In this document: positions 26,284 through 33,672 of the stretch, one piece after another
How positions within the stretch are numbered: position 1 is the stretch's first letter
Layout of the letters: every line of letters begins with the position of its first letter
DNA from: Sphingobacterium sp. HMA12
GTDB taxonomy: Bacteria > Bacteroidota > Bacteroidia > Sphingobacteriales > Sphingobacteriaceae
Length of the DNA: 64,000 nucleotides
Direction of reading: 5' to 3'
Assembly: GCF_002933815.1 (NCBI RefSeq)
Contig: NZ_BEYR01000002.1
Span: 755,704 to 819,703 of the forward strand
Made by a program: the position numbers and the translations under genes
Notes under the pieces: model-generated
Databases searched by the model: none
What the model was told of the DNA's origin: nothing
Seen by the model: the letters and a program-made list of their open reading frames with translations, nothing else

Positions 26284-27654
26284 TTAATTTAATGTGTCGA
26301 ATTTGGGATTATACCCTTCGAATTTATTGATCTGTTTTCCGCTATTGTCAAAATAATAATAGTCGCTTGACCCTTTGACAATAAAACCATCTTTGAGTAG
26401 ACAGCCATTTCCATAGATAGATTTAAGGTCTGTGGTGATTGTTTTCTGTATCGCACCGGTCGATATATCCAATAGCTGGATCTGTAGCGGATCATCTTCC
26501 GCAGGTGTTGGTTTGTACGCGATCAGAAGCGTTTTGTCACTCTGAGCAACTACGACGGGCTGAAAATAGAGCCTACCTGGTGTAAAGTCTTTAAAACTAA
26601 TCAGGCGGGCTCCCTTAATTTGCCATGGATTGATCAGTACCTTTTTGTAGGGATCGCGGTCGGTAAAAATACCCGATCCACCAAAATCTTTATCCCAGGA
26701 AAAGCGCGGGCTATCTTTTGGGTAGCCATATTGATAGTAATAATTGTACTGAATTAACTGAATTTTTTCCTCTGGATAGGAGCTAGATTTACTTGAAAAA
26801 GTGAATTCCGTTTTTGTCGTTGGATTAGGGAGTTTTTTTCTCCTTTCATCGTAGAGTTGTTTGTCAGGAATTGATTTGTTAATCAGCGGATAATAAGCTA
26901 AGTTTTGTCCTTCATTGTTGATAATTTGATAGGCAGAGCCATAGTCCTCGTATTTAAATTCAACTTTGGCAATGCCAGTGCTGAGTGCCGGTGCATCTTT
27001 GACATAATTTTCAAGGACACTTTTGTAGGTTAGGCTATTTCTGTCCAATTGATAGATATACTTGGATTTGACGATGATGTAAAGGTTTTGGTCTTCAAAT
27101 ACCTGTAATTTAACGTCGCTACTTGATAACTCGACGGGCGTTTCCATCAGCTGCTTTACCCATTCCTTTTTGCCAGTTTTGGGGTCAAATAATCCGATAT
27201 ATACTTTATTGTCTTTGCCCTCGTCAAATCGCTTCCTGAAAGTTCCGACATTGCCCACAACGACGACGTGTGGAGAATTATCTTTGTCCAGAAATAAAAT
27301 GTTGCTTGCATAATTCCATTCCAACGGCTCAGCTTCTTCTTTTTTGTCTGCAGTGTTGGACGCGCTATAAGTCGAATAATTCGGTTCTGGTTTTTTAGAG
27401 AATATAGAACTCAATACACCAATAACGAACATGAGTGCAATAAAGCCTACAACGGCAAACAATACGATTCGGATAGCTTTATATTGATCTGTATTGTTCC
27501 GTGGATAGTTGTAATTGTGATTGATGTTGATGTCATCACTATCTAAAAAAAACTCTGTTCCACAACTATCACATTTGTAATAGTCGGGACGTATTGTGCT
27601 GACTTTTATGCTGCCACAGTGCGGGCATTTGATCGCTTTGATGCTTTTAGCCAT
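26284..27654 (-). CDS. Zinc-ribbon membrane protein with large C-terminal propeller-like domain
   Basis: 456 residues. A zinc ribbon is formed by C10-x2-C13 and C28-x2-C31 (IKCPHCGSIKV, YKCDSCGTEFF). An Asn-rich linker leads to one membrane span at about 61-84 (IVLFAVVGFIALMFVIGVL). Residues ~110-456 look like an all-beta repeat domain, with strands such as NILFLDKDNSPHVVVVGNVG, LYIIVKSKYIYQLDRNS and LLIAYKPTPAEDDPLQIQLL, reminiscent of PQQ-type propellers. It lies five bases before the SPFH gene and heads the unit. No specific family recognised. Confidence 0.65.
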   Translation of the reverse strand: MAKSIKAIKCPHCGSIKVSTIRPDYYKCDSCGTEFFLDSDDININHNYNYPRNNTDQYKAIRIVLFAVVGFIALMFVIGVLSSIFSKKPEPNYSTYSASNTADKKEEAEPLEWNYASNILFLDKDNSPHVVVVGNVGTFRKRFDEGKDNKVYIGLFDPKTGKKEWVKQLMETPVELSSSDVKLQVFEDQNLYIIVKSKYIYQLDRNSLTYKSVLENYVKDAPALSTGIAKVEFKYEDYGSAYQIINNEGQNLAYYPLINKSIPDKQLYDERRKKLPNPTTKTEFTFSSKSSSYPEEKIQLIQYNYYYQYGYPKDSPRFSWDKDFGGSGIFTDRDPYKKVLINPWQIKGARLISFKDFTPGRLYFQPVVVAQSDKTLLIAYKPTPAEDDPLQIQLLDISTGAIQKTITTDLKSIYGNGCLLKDGFIVKGSSDYYYFDNSGKQINKFEGYNPKFDTLN

Positions 27655-27873
27655 TTATTTTTTGTTGTATTTGTTTTGAATTACTTCTGTTTAAAGTTTC
27701 ATTTTTAGCACAGTTGAACATGTATGTTTTCATCATAATGCGTCCTGTCAAGTCGCCAAAATAAAATTATATACAGTTGAAAGTTAAAATAAAAAACAAG
27801 GTATAACAAATTTTCGGCCAGTCATCTTATATTCGATGGGATTGATTTTAAATACGTCAACTAATGATTCATA

Positions 27874-27887
27874 TTGTAACGTTACAA
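27874..27887. promoter_or_regulatory. Perfect 14-bp palindrome TTGTAACGTTACAA
   Basis: Exact self-complementary sequence 131 bases before the blaI-type ATG and 220 before the divergent zinc-ribbon gene. It contains TGTA...TACA half-sites as in many repressor operators. Function inferred only. Confidence 0.45.
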
Positions 27888-27947
27888 AGAATCGTGGCTT
27901 TAGATGCTGTTTAGAAGGATATCATTAGAAAATGTAATATATTTTTT

Positions 27948-27976
27948 TTTGTATTTACGAATAATTCGTAGATTAG
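27948..27976 (+). promoter_or_regulatory. Probable blaI promoter
   Basis: A -33 TTTG (27948-27951) and a -7-like TAGATTAG (27969-27976, one mismatch to TAnnTTTG) are 17 bases apart. The predicted start is about 25 bases before the ATG. The 15-bp dyad listed next falls between the two boxes. Confidence 0.45.
27956..27970. promoter_or_regulatory. Probable BlaI operator TACGAATAATTCGTA
   Basis: Perfect 7-1-7 dyad (TACGAAT A ATTCGTA) located within the promoter and about 35 bases from the start of the BlaI-family gene. BlaI/MecI regulators bind dyads in their own promoters, so autoregulation is likely. Confidence 0.6.
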
Positions 27977-28004
27977 TGAAAGATTAGTAAAGAAAGATTT
28001 AGAC

Positions 28005-28367
28005 ATGGAAAAGTTAACAGCACAAGAGGAACAGGCGATGCAATCTATCTGGAGCCTAAATGGAGGTTTTATCAAAGAGATTCTCGATAATATTAAAGGG
28101 GAGAAGATGCCATATACAACTTTAGCGTCAACTGTAAAGAATTTGGAGCGCAAGGACTTTGTGAAAGCTGTTCGTTATGCCAATGCAAAACGTTACGAAC
28201 CTATGGTAAGTGAGCAGGATTATAAAGCGAAGTTTATGAACTCTTTTGTAGGTGATTATTTCAAAAATTCTTATAAAGAGATGGTTTCTTTTTTCGTGAA
28301 AGAGGAAAAGCTAACCGAGGACGAGCTCAAGGAAATCATGGATATGATTAAAAATAACAAATCTTAA
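28005..28367 (+). CDS. BlaI/MecI/CopY-family transcriptional repressor
   Basis: 120 residues, the normal size. Winged-helix pattern: LTAQEEQAMQSIWSLNGGFI at the start, ILDNIKGEKMPYTTLASTVK with the recognition helix, then NLERKDFVKAVRYANAKRYE as the wing. The C-terminal dimerisation part (EEKLTEDELKEIMDMIKN) is intact. It sits four bases before an M56 peptidase gene, the standard pairing in which the peptidase inactivates the repressor by cleavage. A dyad inside its promoter suggests autoregulation. What signal is sensed is unknown; no beta-lactamase gene is nearby. Confidence 0.9.
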   Translation: MEKLTAQEEQAMQSIWSLNGGFIKEILDNIKGEKMPYTTLASTVKNLERKDFVKAVRYANAKRYEPMVSEQDYKAKFMNSFVGDYFKNSYKEMVSFFVKEEKLTEDELKEIMDMIKNNKS

Positions 28368-28371
28368 TGCG

Positions 28372-30459
28372 ATGGAAAATCTGCTAACCTATATCATACA
28401 AGTCAATCTGCTGTTGAGCATCATCTACTTGGGTTATGTTGGGCTATTGAAAGGCTTAACTTTCTATTCATTGAATAGGGCATACTTTTTAATAGGTGGA
28501 TTATTTGCTTTTATATATCCGTTTTTGGATTTAAAATCGCTGTTTGTACGACGTGGATTGGACATGGGGCTAGTCGGTGAACAGATTTCATTTTATATGG
28601 AAGAACAGGATGTGCAAGAACGGTTGACACTGGGTGGGTTGGTAGAGTTGGTTTTTATGTTGGGTGCGGCATTTCTATTGTTGAAATTTGTTTTCCAGTT
28701 ATTCAGCCTATTAAGGATTCATCTGCATTCCAAAGCCGATCAGTGGACGACGTATTTTTTTAGGAATGTGTTTATCCCTATTGTGCCATTTTCGTTTTTG
28801 AATAAAATTTATGTCAATAAGGGACAGCATATGGATGCTGAACTGAATGATATTTTTAAGCATGAGGATATTCATGTGAAAGGCCTTCACAGCTTGGATA
28901 TTTTATTGTTTGAAATCATATTGGTGTGCTGTTGGTACAATCCTTTCGTCTGGTTCATGCGCAGGGCCATTCGCCAAAATTTGGAGTTTCTGACTGATCA
29001 ACAGGTGCTCAATAAAGGAATTGACAAACAGACGTACCAATATAGCCTGTTGAATGTGTCCAAAAAGGGCACTTCAATCGGGTTGAGCAATCAATTTAAT
29101 TTTAAACTATTAAAACGTCGAATTATGATGATGAACAAGAAAAGGTCATCCAAAATAGAACTGAGTAAATATGCCTTCTTATTGCCTGTATTCTTACTTG
29201 CAGGCGCGGCTTTTACCGTAAGTAAAGCAGAGGGGAATATCGAAGGTATCGTTGAAAAGGTCAATGAAACTACGCTTTTAAAATTGGATGTAGGCCAACA
29301 GCAAGATGTACCACTCCCCGTAAAAATGGTTGGCGAAACGGGAAAGTTGGTGAAAGAAGCTTTTGGATCGAATGAGATTAAGATTGATACAGTTCGCACT
29401 AAAAAAGTAGCTAATTTATTAAGCGATCAGATTGGTTCTTTGAGAGTCAGAGGTACTTCAGATGTCATTGGGAATCTACTGTTTGTGTTGGATGGCGTAG
29501 TTGTTAGCAAAAAAGAACTGGATGCAATTGCTCCAGAAGAGATCGAATCTATATCAGTTTTAAAAGATAAGTCTGCTACAGCAATCTATGGTGAGAAGGC
29601 TAAAAATGGAGTTTTACTATTGACTACCAAAAGTGGAAATGCCACTAAGAAATCTGAAAATGGCCTTCAAGGTAAGGTGGCGGGCTTTACCGTCAAAAAG
29701 GATTCTGTGGGCGGAAATAAGGCAGTAATGTATCCTGCCGATGTTTTGTATGTGGTTGATGGTACACGAATAGGCTCCCAGGATATAAAAGATATCGACC
29801 CTAATAACATTGAGAGTATTCATGTTCTCAAAGATGCAGCTGCTCGGGCAAAATATGGTGAAGATGGGAAAAATGGTGTCATTGAAGTGACCACAAAAAA
29901 ATGGGCAAGGGAAAATCCAGATAAGGTCAGTAAAGCTTCTAAGGAACTCAAATCAGAAAATAGCCCAGATGAGAAGGTAATTACTGTAGTGGGGTATAAA
30001 AAGGGTGACAAGGGAAATGATCCTAAAACGATAACCTCTGAGGGAAAAGCTGCCCAAAACGATAGCCCAGGGAAAACTGCGAAATTTGTAGCACAAACAG
30101 CAACATACGCGCAGGTAGATGGAGAACCAGGGAATATCAATGGCATCCGGCTCCGTGGTTTATCGGGAAAAGAAAAACCATTGTTTGTTGTTGACGGTCA
30201 GGTGCAGCCTAAAGATCGCAATGATCTGAAATCCGAAGATATTGAGTCCATCGAAGTTCTTAAAAATCAAAGTGCAACGACTCTTTATGGTACAGCAGGG
30301 TCGAATGGTGTTATTCTCATAACGACAAAGAAAAAAGCGGGGGAATTGAATGAGAGGAAGGGAGATGGGGAACCACTGGATGGAAAGATAAAGAAAATAA
30401 TCAAGACTGAGCTTGATGCCGAAAGAAAACGTGCTGATGCTGCCCGTGACAAGGGATAG
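28372..30459 (+). CDS. BlaR1-like M56 metallopeptidase fused to three TonB-plug-like modules
   Basis: 695 residues. The N-terminal ~260 residues form a multi-span M56 peptidase; the zinc site is HEDIH at 164-168, in FKHEDIHVKGLHSLDILLFE, followed by FVWFMRRAIRQNLEFLTDQQ. A further membrane span (about 264-283, YAFLLPVFLLAGAAFTVS) leads outside. There the BlaR1 penicillin-binding sensor is absent. Instead there are three SusC/TonB-plug-like repeats at about 345-422, 430-512 and 577-656. Each has an L[FY]VVDG or LFVLDG core, IESI-VLK and YG...NGV, ending in TTK. The tail is highly charged. The architecture suggests that sensing or TonB contact controls the BlaI repressor. Confidence 0.85.
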   Translation: MENLLTYIIQVNLLLSIIYLGYVGLLKGLTFYSLNRAYFLIGGLFAFIYPFLDLKSLFVRRGLDMGLVGEQISFYMEEQDVQERLTLGGLVELVFMLGAAFLLLKFVFQLFSLLRIHLHSKADQWTTYFFRNVFIPIVPFSFLNKIYVNKGQHMDAELNDIFKHEDIHVKGLHSLDILLFEIILVCCWYNPFVWFMRRAIRQNLEFLTDQQVLNKGIDKQTYQYSLLNVSKKGTSIGLSNQFNFKLLKRRIMMMNKKRSSKIELSKYAFLLPVFLLAGAAFTVSKAEGNIEGIVEKVNETTLLKLDVGQQQDVPLPVKMVGETGKLVKEAFGSNEIKIDTVRTKKVANLLSDQIGSLRVRGTSDVIGNLLFVLDGVVVSKKELDAIAPEEIESISVLKDKSATAIYGEKAKNGVLLLTTKSGNATKKSENGLQGKVAGFTVKKDSVGGNKAVMYPADVLYVVDGTRIGSQDIKDIDPNNIESIHVLKDAAARAKYGEDGKNGVIEVTTKKWARENPDKVSKASKELKSENSPDEKVITVVGYKKGDKGNDPKTITSEGKAAQNDSPGKTAKFVAQTATYAQVDGEPGNINGIRLRGLSGKEKPLFVVDGQVQPKDRNDLKSEDIESIEVLKNQSATTLYGTAGSNGVILITTKKKAGELNERKGDGEPLDGKIKKIIKTELDAERKRADAARDKG

Positions 30460-30481
30460 TAACAATAGCTCGCTGTAGGGG

Positions 30482-30521
30482 ATACAAAATAAAAGGGACT
30501 AATGCACCTTTTATTTTGTAT
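30482..30521. terminator. Convergent terminator shared by the M56 gene and pth
   Basis: Perfect 15-bp arms (30482-30496 and 30507-30521) around a ten-base loop. The A/T-rich outer stem gives a T run on both strands. Its right arm contains the pth stop codon and last codons, so the hairpin overlaps coding sequence. Confidence 0.75.
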
Positions 30522-31074
30522 TCAGATTGGTCATTGTCAACTCAATGCCGATATTGACAAAGCTTTGGATCATTTTGACAGAATGATCAATTAAAGCCGG
30601 AAGTTCTGCTTGTTCATCTTTGTCAAAAGGGCCAAGGACATAGTCCACCTGTCTGCCTTTGGGATAATTATCTCCGATACCAAAACGTAGGCGAGGGTAT
30701 ACCTGTCCACCACAAAGCTGCTCGATGGACTTCAGTCCATTGTGGCCAGCACTGCTGCCTTTAGGCTTCATACGTAAAGAACCAAATGGGATCGCTAAGT
30801 CATCGACGATCACCAATACATTCTGGATAGGCACTTTACATTGCTGCATATAATAATTGACCGCTTTGCCACTAAGGTTCATATAGGTAGTCGGTTTGAT
30901 GACAGTTACATTGTGCCCTCGCTGTTTAAATTCACTGTAGTATGCTAATTTCAATAAAGAAAAGCTTGCACCAGCCTGTTTGACCAATTCGTCTGCAACC
31001 ATAAAGCCAATGTTATGTCGTGTGTCAGCGTATTCACTGCCGATATTCCCCAATCCAACGATAAGATAATTCAT
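30511..31074 (-). CDS. pth: Peptidyl-tRNA hydrolase
   Basis: 187 residues from MNYLIVGLGNIGSEYADTRH. I reject a longer frame to 31248 because it reads through the rplY terminator and gives a Lys/Asn-rich non-homologous extension. Catalytic features are the N in GLGNIG, the H in TRHNIGFM, and D in VLVIVDDLAIPFG, then LRMKPKGSSAGHNGLKSI and RLRFGIGDN. It recycles stalled peptidyl-tRNA. Gene order prs-rplY-pth is the common bacterial arrangement. Confidence 0.95.
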   Translation of the reverse strand: MNYLIVGLGNIGSEYADTRHNIGFMVADELVKQAGASFSLLKLAYYSEFKQRGHNVTVIKPTTYMNLSGKAVNYYMQQCKVPIQNVLVIVDDLAIPFGSLRMKPKGSSAGHNGLKSIEQLCGGQVYPRLRFGIGDNYPKGRQVDYVLGPFDKDEQAELPALIDHSVKMIQSFVNIGIELTMTNLNTK

Positions 31075-31100
31075 GATGCAAAAATAAAAATTTAATAAAC

Positions 31101-31122
31101 AAAAAAACACCGAATTTCGGTG
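31101..31122 (-). terminator. rplY terminator
   Basis: On the minus strand CACCG-AAATT-CGGTG is followed directly by a T7 run. It lies between the rplY stop and the pth start. Confidence 0.75.
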
Positions 31123-31153
31123 CTTTCTGTAGTATTTAAGAATCTTGTTCAGA

Positions 31154-31750
31154 TTATTTTTTACCACCTTTAGCTGCTTTAGCTGCTTCTTGTTCAGCTT
31201 GACGCAATGCACGGGACATGATAACTGATACGATTGTATCGTCAGCATTGTTCAATACTTTTGCGTTGTCCAATTGAACTTGAGCTACACGGTATGATTT
31301 ACCAACTTCTAGAGATTCCATTGGTACTTCAATTTCTTGTGGCAAGTTAGCAGGTAATGCTTTTACGCGTAAATTGCGTAATTTTTGAACTAATTTACCC
31401 CCCATTTTAACACCTGGAGATGTTCCTGTTAATTTGATAGGAATATTCAATGATACTTCTTTGTCATCAAATAATTCTAAAAAGTCAACGTGAGTAACTA
31501 GGTCTGTCAATGGGTGGAATTGTGCGTCTTGAACGATAGCTCTTTTTGTTTGACCATCAACGTTTAATTCTACGATTACAACGTCAGCAGTGTAAAGAAC
31601 TGGTTTCAAATCAGCTGCGGATACAGAAAGAGCAGTTTGTTCTTTACCTCCGTAAAGTACTGCTGGTACTAAACCTTGGTAACGTAATTCTTTTGCATCT
31701 CTTTTCCCTACGTTCTGTCTTACAGAACCGCTAATAGCAATTGATTTCAT
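31154..31750 (-). CDS. rplY: 50S ribosomal protein L25 / general stress protein Ctc
   Basis: 198 residues, the long TL5/Ctc form: an L25 domain (MKSIAISGSVRQNVGKRDAK, LRYQGLVPAVLYGGKEQ) followed by a C-terminal beta domain. The middle has DAQFHPLTDLVTHVDFLELF, the 5S rRNA-binding region. The tail is Ala/Lys-rich (EQEAAKAAKGGKK). A canonical promoter lies upstream and a terminator downstream, so it can be transcribed alone despite its prs neighbour. Confidence 0.94.
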   Translation of the reverse strand: MKSIAISGSVRQNVGKRDAKELRYQGLVPAVLYGGKEQTALSVSAADLKPVLYTADVVIVELNVDGQTKRAIVQDAQFHPLTDLVTHVDFLELFDDKEVSLNIPIKLTGTSPGVKMGGKLVQKLRNLRVKALPANLPQEIEVPMESLEVGKSYRVAQVQLDNAKVLNNADDTIVSVIMSRALRQAEQEAAKAAKGGKK

Positions 31751-31777
31751 CTTTTAATTTTTATAAATTTTGAGGTG

Positions 31778-31808
31778 CAAAGATAATTTAAATTTTGGTA
31801 TTATCAAA
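31778..31808 (-). promoter_or_regulatory. rplY promoter (TTTG-N19-TATCTTTG)
   Basis: On the minus strand, -33 TTTG (31808-31805) and -7 TATCTTTG (31785-31778) are separated by 19 bases, an excellent fit to the Bacteroidota consensus. It starts 28 bases before the ATG. Confidence 0.75.
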
Positions 31809-31835
31809 AAAAAACTATTGATATTGAGGGGGTAA

Positions 31836-31882
31836 GAAAAAGACTCCAGTATTTCAGCCGAAGGCTTACCATACCAGAGTCT
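31836..31882 (-). terminator. prs terminator
   Basis: Imperfect 12-bp outer stem (AGACTC/GAGTCT with two mismatches inward), an inner AGCC-GAA-GGCT hairpin, and a T-rich run on the minus strand. It is about 35 bases after the prs stop. Confidence 0.6.
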
Positions 31883-31915
31883 CAATACTAATATCTAAAT
31901 ACTATATACTATATA

Positions 31916-32872
31916 CTATTCTACGTCAAATAAATCAGAGATAGATGTATGTTGGTTGACGCTGGTAATTGCTTTTGCAAACAGATCAGCTGTAGATAAT
32001 ACTTTAATTTTTGTGGATTGTTTTGCTTTTTCTGGATCCAATTGGATGGTATCTGTTACGATCATTTCTGATAATACCGAGTTTTCAATGGTTTCATAAG
32101 CTTTGCCTGATAACACCGCATGTGTACAGACCGCTCTTACAGATCTTGCCCCATTTTCCATGATCAACGCTGCAGCTTTCGAAAGTGTGCCGGCTGTGTC
32201 ACAGATATCGTCGATCAATACAACATCCTGACCTGTTACATCTCCAATGATAGACATTGACTCAATTTCATTCGCACGTTTACGACGTTTGTCACAGATG
32301 ATCACTTCTGCATTGAAGAATTTAGCAAAGGTACGCGCTCTGTATGATCCACCCATATCTGGTGAAGCAATGGTCAAGTTAGGAAGTTTTAGTGATTTGA
32401 TGTAAGGAACAAAAATAATGGAGCCATCAAGGTGATCAACAGGGATATCGAAAAAACCTTGGATCTGTGCAGCGTGTAAATCCATGGTCATGATACGGTG
32501 GATTCCGGCCGCTGTTAAAAGATTGGCAATCATTTTTGCGCCAATGGCAACTCTTGGTTTGTCTTTTCGATCTTGTCTTGCGAAACCGAAATAAGGGACA
32601 ACCGCCGTGATGTAATGGGCTGAGGCTCTCTTTGCCGCATCAGTCATCAACAATAACTCAAAAAGATTGTCGGTAGGCTGGTTGGTAGATTGGATGATAA
32701 ACACATCGGCTCCACGAACAGATTCATTGTAGAATGGTTGAATCTCACCGTCGCTGAAACGCGATAATGTTTTGTCTCCTAGAGGTTTCCCGTAAGATTG
32801 TGCGATTTTTTCGGCCAGTTCTGTAGTGCCAGAACCTGCAAATAGTTTAACCGTGTTGAATTGCAAAGGCAT
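31916..32872 (-). CDS. prs: Ribose-phosphate pyrophosphokinase
   Basis: 318 residues. It has KLFAGSGTTELAEKIAQSYG, FSDGEIQPFYNESVRGADVF, the ATP loop FARQDRKDKPRVAIGAK, the metal-binding MDLHAAQIQGFFDIPVDHL, and the PRPP loop VVLIDDICDTAGTLSKAA. It makes PRPP for nucleotide, His and Trp synthesis; pyrR and pyrB elsewhere in the window use PRPP or its products. The stop codon falls in a TACTATA-type repeat of three 7-base units. Confidence 0.96.
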   Translation of the reverse strand: MPLQFNTVKLFAGSGTTELAEKIAQSYGKPLGDKTLSRFSDGEIQPFYNESVRGADVFIIQSTNQPTDNLFELLLMTDAAKRASAHYITAVVPYFGFARQDRKDKPRVAIGAKMIANLLTAAGIHRIMTMDLHAAQIQGFFDIPVDHLDGSIIFVPYIKSLKLPNLTIASPDMGGSYRARTFAKFFNAEVIICDKRRKRANEIESMSIIGDVTGQDVVLIDDICDTAGTLSKAAALIMENGARSVRAVCTHAVLSGKAYETIENSVLSEMIVTDTIQLDPEKAKQSTKIKVLSTADLFAKAITSVNQHTSISDLFDVE

Positions 32873-32938
32873 GGTTTTGTATATTTATGTTGGGTTATTG
32901 TATTGTCGTTTATTCAATATTTTTATTCCCTAATATTT

Positions 32939-33000
32939 TTTAAAGTTAAACATTAAAAAAAATGGATTGTTTGCACAATCCATATACTCTTAACTTTAAA
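32939..33000 (-). terminator. Two-tier hairpin after the first tRNA-Gln
   Basis: The inner stem (ATGGATTGT / ACAATCCAT, 32962-32983) is followed on the minus strand by a T8 run, a good intrinsic terminator. An outer 11-bp stem (32939-32949 and 32990-33000) closes around it and ends two bases from the tRNA 3' end. Confidence 0.75.
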
Positions 33001-33002
33001 AG

Positions 33003-33073
33003 TTGTCCGACCTGGATTCGAACCAAGACAAACAGAACCAAAAACTGTCGTACTACCCTTATACTATCGGACA
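33003..33073 (-). tRNA. tRNA-Gln (UUG), copy 1
   Basis: 71 bases on the minus strand. The 7-bp acceptor stem TGTCCGA/TCGGACA pairs fully with discriminator A. The T arm contains GGTTCGAATCC. The anticodon loop TTTTGGT gives anticodon UUG. CCA is not encoded. It is identical to the copy at 33245. Confidence 0.95.
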
Positions 33074-33119
33074 ATGTCTCTAAAAAGCCAACGTTTCCGT
33101 TTTTTTCTTTTTGACGACG

Positions 33120-33149
33120 CAAAGATAGAGATTTGTTTTAAAAATCAAA
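33120..33149 (-). promoter_or_regulatory. Promoter of tRNA-Gln copy 1 (TTTG-N18-TATCTTTG)
   Basis: Minus-strand -33 TTTG (33149-33146) and -7 TATCTTTG (33127-33120), 18 bases apart, about 47 bases before the tRNA. Confidence 0.75.
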
Positions 33150-33206
33150 ATTCAAATTAAAAAAAATCTAAACCCTTTTATAAATAATAAGCCTTGCATA
33201 TAACGC

Positions 33207-33236
33207 AGAAAAGGCTTGCGATTGCAAGCCTTTTCT
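33207..33236 (-). terminator. Terminator after tRNA-Gln copy 2
   Basis: Perfect 13-bp stem (33207-33219 and 33224-33236) with a GATT loop and TTTTCT 3' side on the minus strand, eight bases after the tRNA 3' end. Confidence 0.85.
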
Positions 33237-33244
33237 ATTGTTTG

Positions 33245-33315
33245 TTGTCCGACCTGGATTCGAACCAAGACAAACAGAACCAAAAACTGTCGTACTACCC
33301 TTATACTATCGGACA
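33245..33315 (-). tRNA. tRNA-Gln (UUG), copy 2
   Basis: Same 71-base sequence as the copy at 33003, base for base. Full acceptor stem, T loop TTCGAAT, anticodon UUG. It has its own promoter and terminator. Confidence 0.95.
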
Positions 33316-33672
33316 AACAATTCAATTGTGTTCGTTATCGTGATGATGTCGTTCACATTTGATGATGCAAATATACGGACTATTCTTATTTCTGCAAATA
33401 AAAATGTACTGTAAAGTGCATTGGGCTTGATTTTCAAAGAAATAATTTTTGTTTTGCCCTAAAATTTAAAACATAGGTGCTGTTTTTTAGTTGGGGTATT
33501 GACCTGGCCAAGCTGATGGATGCCTTTGTCCTGCTTTCTTTACAGCCAATATTGCATCGCTTAATGAAATTTTTTCAATTAATATGTGTTAAAAAATCAG
33601 AATAAAGTTCATTTCTTATTAACTTATCCTTATTTTCGAGCCGTATTATAATACTTTTACAGTTATCATTTT
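33316..33672. other. Intergenic region between tRNA-Gln copy 2 and the DUF2723 gene
   Basis: 357 bases with no gene. It contains the tRNA promoter (listed separately) and, near the right end, TACTTTTA- and TATTTTCG-like sequences that could be a weak promoter for the DUF2723 gene. Nothing else stands out. Confidence 0.6.
33368..33398 (-). promoter_or_regulatory. Promoter of tRNA-Gln copy 2 (TTTG-N19-TATATTTG)
   Basis: Minus-strand -33 TTTG (33398-33395) and -7 TATATTTG (33375-33368) are separated by 19 bases, about 53 bases before the tRNA. Same layout as copy 1. Confidence 0.78.

Larger units (their letters stand above)
27655..28004. other. Divergent regulatory region upstream of blaI
   Basis: This 350-base gap between two divergent units holds two dyads. 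One is a perfect 14-bp palindrome TTGTAACGTTACAA at 27874-27887. The other is a 15-bp dyad TACGAATAATTCGTA at 27956-27970, just upstream of the blaI-type gene. No open frame was found. Confidence 0.7.

Noticed and set aside
31075..31248. Longer Pth start
   Set aside because: Runs through the rplY terminator; MNYLIVGLGN is the normal start.
33003..33315. Direct repeat of 71 bases considered as att sites or CRISPR-like
   Set aside because: Both copies fold as tRNA-Gln; no integrase or spacer array is nearby.
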